Assembly (NCBI GenBank): GCA_944989445.1
Contig: CALYLW010000012.1
Coordinates: 3,311,001-3,375,000 of the forward strand
DNA: 64,000 nucleotides
Direction of reading: 5' to 3'
Source of the DNA: Ampullaceana balthica
Lineage: Eukaryota; Mollusca; Gastropoda; Lymnaeidae
In this document: positions 58,700 through 64,000 of the stretch, in pieces
Position numbering within the stretch: position 1 is the first letter of the stretch
Layout of the letters: each line of letters opens with the position of its first letter
Made by a program: the position numbers and the translations under genes
Notes under the pieces: generated by a model
Told to the model about the DNA's origin: nothing
The model's database searches: none
Seen by the model: the letters and a program-made list of their open reading frames with translations, nothing else

Positions 58700-60011
58700 C
58701 AGTGACGTAGCGGGGGTTGGTGTCACCCGATATGGTATAGACCCCGCCACCGTTCCCGACTTCAACAGTGGATTTGTTCTTGTTAAAATAAGTGCACTGT
58801 CTAACAACAAGAACAAAAGACATTAGTTGATGACCCAAAGATTAAAGGATTTAAGAACATTACAGAAACATCAATTAAATTACTGTTCTTATCATAAATT
58901 ATTTTAACTTTATTGAAATAAATTTATTCATGAGGAACCATGGGCGTAGGGAAGGGGGGCAAGGGGGGGGGCAAGGGGGGCATTTGCCCCCCCCCTACAT
59001 TTGAGAAAAAAAGTTTTTAATTTATTAAATGCATTAATAAATGTTGTATTTTAGCTATTACAACACTAATTTGTAAGTCTTATTAATTTCTAAGGCTTTT
59101 TTCAACCCTTATTTTATACTGAACTTGAATTTAATTGAAAATTGTACCTGTATGGCATTGTCAGTTAAAATAAAAAAAAAGTGGGATTTTTTTTGCCCCC
59201 CCCTGAAAAAATTCCTAGCGACGCCCATGTCTGGGGAACCTTGTTTTTTAGTTGGCACACACCTCCTTCAGGCTGTTTGTCTCAAATGCCTTCTCATTAC
59301 TTTGAATGGTCGGTCCTTTACTGAATTGATAAACGAAAGGGACGAGGAAATGTCTTCTGAACTGGTATATTCTATCATAGAAAGCAAGCACCTTTCTCAC
59401 TTTCTGAATTCATGGAGATCGTCTGGCTTGACCGTATCTAAGAATAACACTGAAAACTCACGCATTTAACACAACGAAACATCTATCTTTATACACTATA
59501 CAACTGCATTTGTACGCAAGTGATGAGAAAAACAACACAATGCTACACTTTATTTGTGGATAAACACATTTTGGTACTTGCTTTTTACCCGACCACCAAA
59601 AATTATTATTTTTTAATTTATTTTTATTTTTTTTTGATTTTTTTTTGGTTTGTTGTTGTTGTTGTTGTTGTGGGTATTAACTGTTGCAAACCCCGTGTTG
59701 TTCTTATTTTTGTCCAAATTTCAATACAGTTAAATTAATATAGTGAATATAGTCAATATTGTAAAGTGTAATTTATTTTGTACTGTATTAGTATTGCTTA
59801 TAATAATATTTAAATACAACAATTAACACAAAAAATAAAAAAAGTAAAGATATTTTTTTGGTGGTCGGATACAAAACAAGTACCCGCATTCTTAAACAAA
59901 ATAAATAAAGCTAAATCAAATAAAGTTGCATTTAAAAAAATGTCACGCCCCTGAAATGGTGACCAATGGTGTGGTCCTCACCCTCCTCGCACATTTCTAG
60001 CTACGCCACTG
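58700..60011. mobile_element. hAT-type element, CAGTGRCGTAGC ends
   Basis: Left CAGTGACGTAGC, right (reversed) CAGTGGCGTAGCTAG. Flanks share TAAACA only. It contains the 58939 MITE. A 114-codon plus frame (59125-59469) is unrecognised; (TTG)n at 59651-59675. Confidence 0.6.
58939..59231. mobile_element. MITE derived from the 48428 hAT (reversed)
   Basis: Flanks TGAGGAAC and TGGGGAAC (7/8). Shares both ends and the segment around ACAATGCCATACAGGTACAA and AGCCTTAGAAATTAATAAG (reversed) with 48428-49401, but lacks the transposase. Confidence 0.82.
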
Positions 60012-60291
60012 CCATAAACAGTCTTAAAGTAAACACGCGTGACTATAATAATAATATAATTATTATGCTCTATTCTACTTGTGTTTTGAGTATTTTGTGT
60101 GTGCGTGCGCGTTGTATTGAATATGTGATGGGGGCGGATTTGTTTTGGGGGAGAAATGTTTATAGACAGGGAAAATTTATTCTAATCTGTAGCAAAATAT
60201 TTTCTTCCACAGATGATTTAATTTAAAATAAATCCACGGTGGGGAGACTTTGTTTTGGGGGAGGATTTATTTGAGGCCATGGTCTGTGCGT

Positions 60292-60350
60292 TCTCATTAA
60301 ACCGCAGGACGCAAGAATCTACTGCAATAGAAGGATCGTCTGTAATGTTC
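60292..60350 (+). mobile_element. Solo LINE/SINE 3' tail
   Basis: AGGACGCAAGAATCTACTG and ATAGAAGGATCGTCTGTAAT, as in the 9290 tail. No (GATAA)n left. Confidence 0.6.
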
Positions 60351-61280
60351 TAAAACAAGCATGGAATTGTATCTTTTATCAGTCGCCTTGCAAAGTATTC
60401 TCTTTGTGGAAACATGGTAAACCATCACAACCTACAACGGAGCCAGAATTATCAAAACATTGATCGTGGCCATCGAAATATAGAAGAGGACAAAATGAAT
60501 GGCCAGACATGTATTGATAGTAAAACTTCAATTTTAAAACCAGAAGTTGACCTGCTGTCGGTAAAACGTTTAAAACAAAGAAAATTACGTCGTCTTTGGT
60601 GACGCACCTGACGCTAGTCTGTATGCTACGTCCCACTTGATGGTGAGATCTCTGCTGGCACGGGGAGAGCGGTTTGCTTGACTTGGGCCAGCAAGTCCTT
60701 CCAAAGAAAAAATGTCAGACCACGTGACTTCACCCTGTGAACTCTGCATCATTATTAAAAAATGGAGAGGATGCTTAGAACATTAGTAATATAATGACGA
60801 ATTAGGAAATTACCTAATGGATAGGCACCATTAATTTGTGAACGAAAAGATGGTTTAAAGTATTTAGGCTGCTTTTAGAAAGAAAGACACATACAAGTGC
60901 TTGTATAACAAAGTTAAAGAAAGTTCCGAGAAAGAGTTAATAATAAACCAATCATCAACAAGTCTCACCATAAACTTGGCCTAATTAGGGAAGAATATCG
61001 AAAAAGAAAAGACGAAGCCTATCTTGTAAATTTCAATTTTTTAAGAAACAAGATTAATTTTCAATCATGTGACAAGAAGCAATATAGACTTTCAGTTAAT
61101 GTTTTCAATATTGCCTCTGATTTCTTTCGACAGCGCAGGCTTCTGTTTCGTTTCAGCTATTTCAAAGGGGTTCTCTTGTGCTTTTAATTCTTAAAAAATT
61201 ATTCTACTAACCTAGTACACTTTGTCAAATGCCAGTGTTAAATTAAGATACAATTTTCAATTGTCTTTTTAGTTTTATGT
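60351..61280. other. No recognised gene
   Basis: Antiparallel frames at 60379-60636 (85 codons minus, 62 plus) lack motifs; treated as chance. Confidence 0.35.
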
Positions 61281-61288
61281 TACTTACT

Positions 61289-61316
61289 AGCAGACCCGTC
61301 GTGCGTTGCAACGATC
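61289..61316 (+). repeat. Helitron-like terminal motif
   Basis: CTAGCAGACCCGTCGTGCG then TTGCAACG, resembling the CTAGC-GACCCG termini of Helentron-derived repeats in invertebrates. Lies 65 bp before array III. Confidence 0.4.
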
Positions 61317-61381
61317 TCATTAAAAATGAATAAATTGAAAGAAACCAATGATTGGTATGTTTTAAAAGACTTATGCCAAAA

Positions 61382-62175
61382 ACACGTAAAATGTAAACAA
61401 AAGCGCCCCTCGCTTCGTTGGGTCGCCTCAATGCGTCAGCTCAAAATTTCACGTGGCAAAAAAAAACAATAAACAAACCGTGAATTTAAATTACATACCT
61501 CATATAAGGATAAACTAAAAATGCATTAATCTAATTACGGTACGTTCGATCGATCTGAAATTTTGATACGATGCATTGTTAGGTTAGACGGGTCCGTGTG
61601 CCAAATTTCAGTTCGATCGGATCATGGGAAGTGGGTCATTTTTGACTTCTGTTTTTCCGCCCGCCGAGCCCAAGACAGAGAGAGAGAGATAATGAGAGAG
61701 ATGATGAGACGGCCGCGAAGTTAATATAAGGGATTTAATAAAACAAACCCGTAAAAACAAAGTTTTTGACTATAAATCCCTTATATATGAGACATAACTA
61801 ACAGTATTGATTATTTTCAAACATTTACAGACTGACACCGAGTGATGTCCCTTGTCTTTAATAAATGGGGGTGGGATGCGAGGGGGTGTCGGCACGACGG
61901 TCGGCGTCAACACGACGGTCGGCGTCAACTCAAACTCACGTGGAACTGGGCAGAAAAAAAACAATAACAAACAGTGAATTTTGAATTACATACCTCATAT
62001 AAGGATAAACTAAAAATGCTCTAATTTAATTACGGTACGTTCGATCGATCTGAAATTTTGATACAATGCATTGTTAGGTCAGACGGGTCCGTGTTCCAAA
62101 TTTCAGTTCGATCGGATCATGGGAAGTGGGTCATTTTTGACTTCTGTTTTTCCGCCCGCCCGCCCGCCGAGCCCA

Positions 62176-62213
<38 letters not shown>

Positions 62214-63861
62214 GGCCGCGAAGTTAATATAAGGGATTTAAAAAACAAACCCGTAAAAACAAAGTTTTTGACTATAAATCCCTTATATATGAGACATAAC
62301 TAACAGTAGTGATTATTTTTCAAACATTTACAGACTGACACCGAGTGATGTCCCTTGTCTTTAATAAATGGGGGTGGGATGTGAGGGGGTGTCGGCACGA
62401 CGGTCGGCGTCAACACGACGGTCGGCGTCAACTCAAACTCACGTGAAACTGGAAGAAAAAAAACAATAACAAACAGTGAATTTTGAATTACATACCTCAT
62501 ATAAGGATAAACTAAAAATGCATTAATTTAATTACGGTACGTTCGATCGATCTGAAATTTTGATACGATGCATTGTTAGGTCAGACGGGTCCGTGTGCCA
62601 AATTTCAGTTCGATCGGATCATGGGAAGTGGGTCATTTTTGACTTCTGTTTTTCCGCCCGCCCGCCCGCCGAGCCCAAGACAGAGAGAGAGAGAGAGAGA
62701 GAGAGACGGCCGCGAAGTTAATATAAGGGATTTAATAAAACAAACCCGTAAAAACAAAGTTTTTGACTATAAATCCCTTATATATGAGACATAACTAACA
62801 GTATTGATTATTTTCAAACATTTACAGACTGAATCTGTCTTAACACAAGTTTGCTTCATAACCCTAGGGGGGGAGGGGTGGGGGGGAGGGGTGGGTGGGA
62901 GGGGGAGAGGGGAAAAGTCTGGTCACCGATTCGCTTGACCGAGCTCAGAGTGACACGTAAAATGTAAACAAAAGCGCACCGTCGTTTCGTTGGGTCGCCT
63001 CAATGCTCAAACTTTCACGTGGCAAAAAAACAATAACAAATCGTGATTTTAAATTACATACCTCATATAAGGATAAACTAAAAATGCATTAATTTAATTA
63101 CGGTACGTTCGATCGATCTGAAATTTTGATACGATGCATTGTTAGGTAAGACGGGTCCGTGTGCCAAATTTCAGTTCGATCGGATCATTGGAAGTGGGTC
63201 ATTTTTGACTTCTGTTTTTCCGCCCGCCGAGCCCATGAGATGATGAGAGAGAGACAGACAGAGAGAGAGACAGAGACGGCGGTGAAGTTAATATAAGGGA
63301 TTTAATTAAACAACCCCGTAAAAACAAAGTTTTTGACTATAAATCCCTTATAGATGAGACATAACTAAAAGTATTGATTATATTCAAACATTTACAGACT
63401 GAATCTGTCTTAACTCAACTTTGCCTCATAACCCTAGTGAGGGGTGGGTGGGGGGAGAGGGGAAAAGTCTGGTCACCGATTCGCTTGACCGAGCTCAGAG
63501 TGACACGTAAAATGTAAACAAAAGCGCACCGTCGTTTCGTTGGGTCGCCTCAATGCTCAAACTTTCACGTGGCAAAAAAACAATAACAAATCGTGAATTA
63601 AAATTACATACCTCATATAAGGATAAACTAAAAATGCATTAATTTAATTACGGTACGTTCGATCGATCTGAAATTTTGATACGATGCATTGTTAGGTAAG
63701 ACGGGTCCGTGTGCCAAATTTCAGTTCGATCGGATCATTGGAAGTGGGTCATTTTCGACTTTTGTTTTTCCGCCCGCCGAGCCCATGAGATGATGAGAGA
63801 GAGACAGAGAGAGAGACAGACAGAGAGAGAGAGACGGCGGTGAAGTTAATATAAGGGATTT
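61382..63861 (+). repeat. Mosaic tandem array III, five head-to-tail units
   Basis: Units 61382-61738 (type B, head missing), 61742-62240 (A), 62244-62732 (A), 62738-63302 (B), 63306-63861 (B). Tails are long (GA)n or GACAGA runs. Type-B units at 62866 and 63438 keep the G-runs. Adjacent units of one type are nearly identical, suggesting recent tandem duplication. Confidence 0.9.
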
Positions 63862-64000
63862 AAAAATACATTTTGGGCCCCCTGCCCCGAGGGAAAGAAA
63901 ATTACGAGTTCAGTGCCCTATAGTATTAAACTATAGACCCTTGAGTTTTTATATACTAAAGGATACATGTGTCATTATTTGTCAAGATTGTTAATAATTG

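Noticed and set aside
62058..62794. Short frames with Glu-Arg repeats
   Set aside because: Translations of the (GA)n part of the mosaic repeats, not genes.

Overview
The window looks like a piece of a metazoan nuclear genome, most likely a mollusc and probably a gastropod. The evidence is small spliced genes with GT-AG introns, an AT-rich background, an IL-17-like cytokine exon set of the molluscan type, tRNA-derived SINEs, and a very dense load of hAT, Tc1/mariner-Tigger, Helitron-like and non-LTR elements. I see no bacterial operons, CRISPR array or rRNA. The species cannot be named from the sequence alone.

Three genes can be assembled exon by exon, all on the minus strand. (1) 1429-3436: 5' part of an FBXO30/FBXO40-type F-box protein with a TRAF-like zinc finger; the F-box end lies left of the window. 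(2) 10869-20644: RAD51AP1, with seven phase-consistent exons; only the tiny start exon is not found. (3) 34151-36619: an IL-17-like secreted cytokine in three exons; the terminal exon is not found. Two weaker candidates are an unrecognised gene with exons near 40589-40282 and 39382-39259, and a possible secreted peptide precursor exon at 44206-43895.

Most of the rest is mobile or repeated DNA. Left third (1-31000): a 57-copy, 25-bp minisatellite at the splice donor of the F-box gene, nested hAT elements, a Jockey/CR1-like LINE inside a TIR element, an MULE-like MITE, Tigger-type elements, and two decayed APE-type LINEs, one cut by a 2-kb hAT. Middle (31000-52000): Helitron-like mosaic repeats (arrays and a single copy), two non-autonomous Helitrons with exact TC...CTAG ends, microsatellites, a 34-bp minisatellite interrupted by a SINE, and a hAT with transposase remnant. 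Right part (52000-64000): three hAT elements, two with transposase relics, a SINE, and a five-copy head-to-tail mosaic array reaching almost to the end.

The most unusual signal is at the left edge. The 25-bp unit spans the exon/intron boundary of the F-box gene, so the intron begins with more than 1.4 kb of tandem copies of its own 5' splice site. The second is the family of roughly 490-670 bp repeats with fixed head and tail but exchanged middle modules, arranged in tandem.
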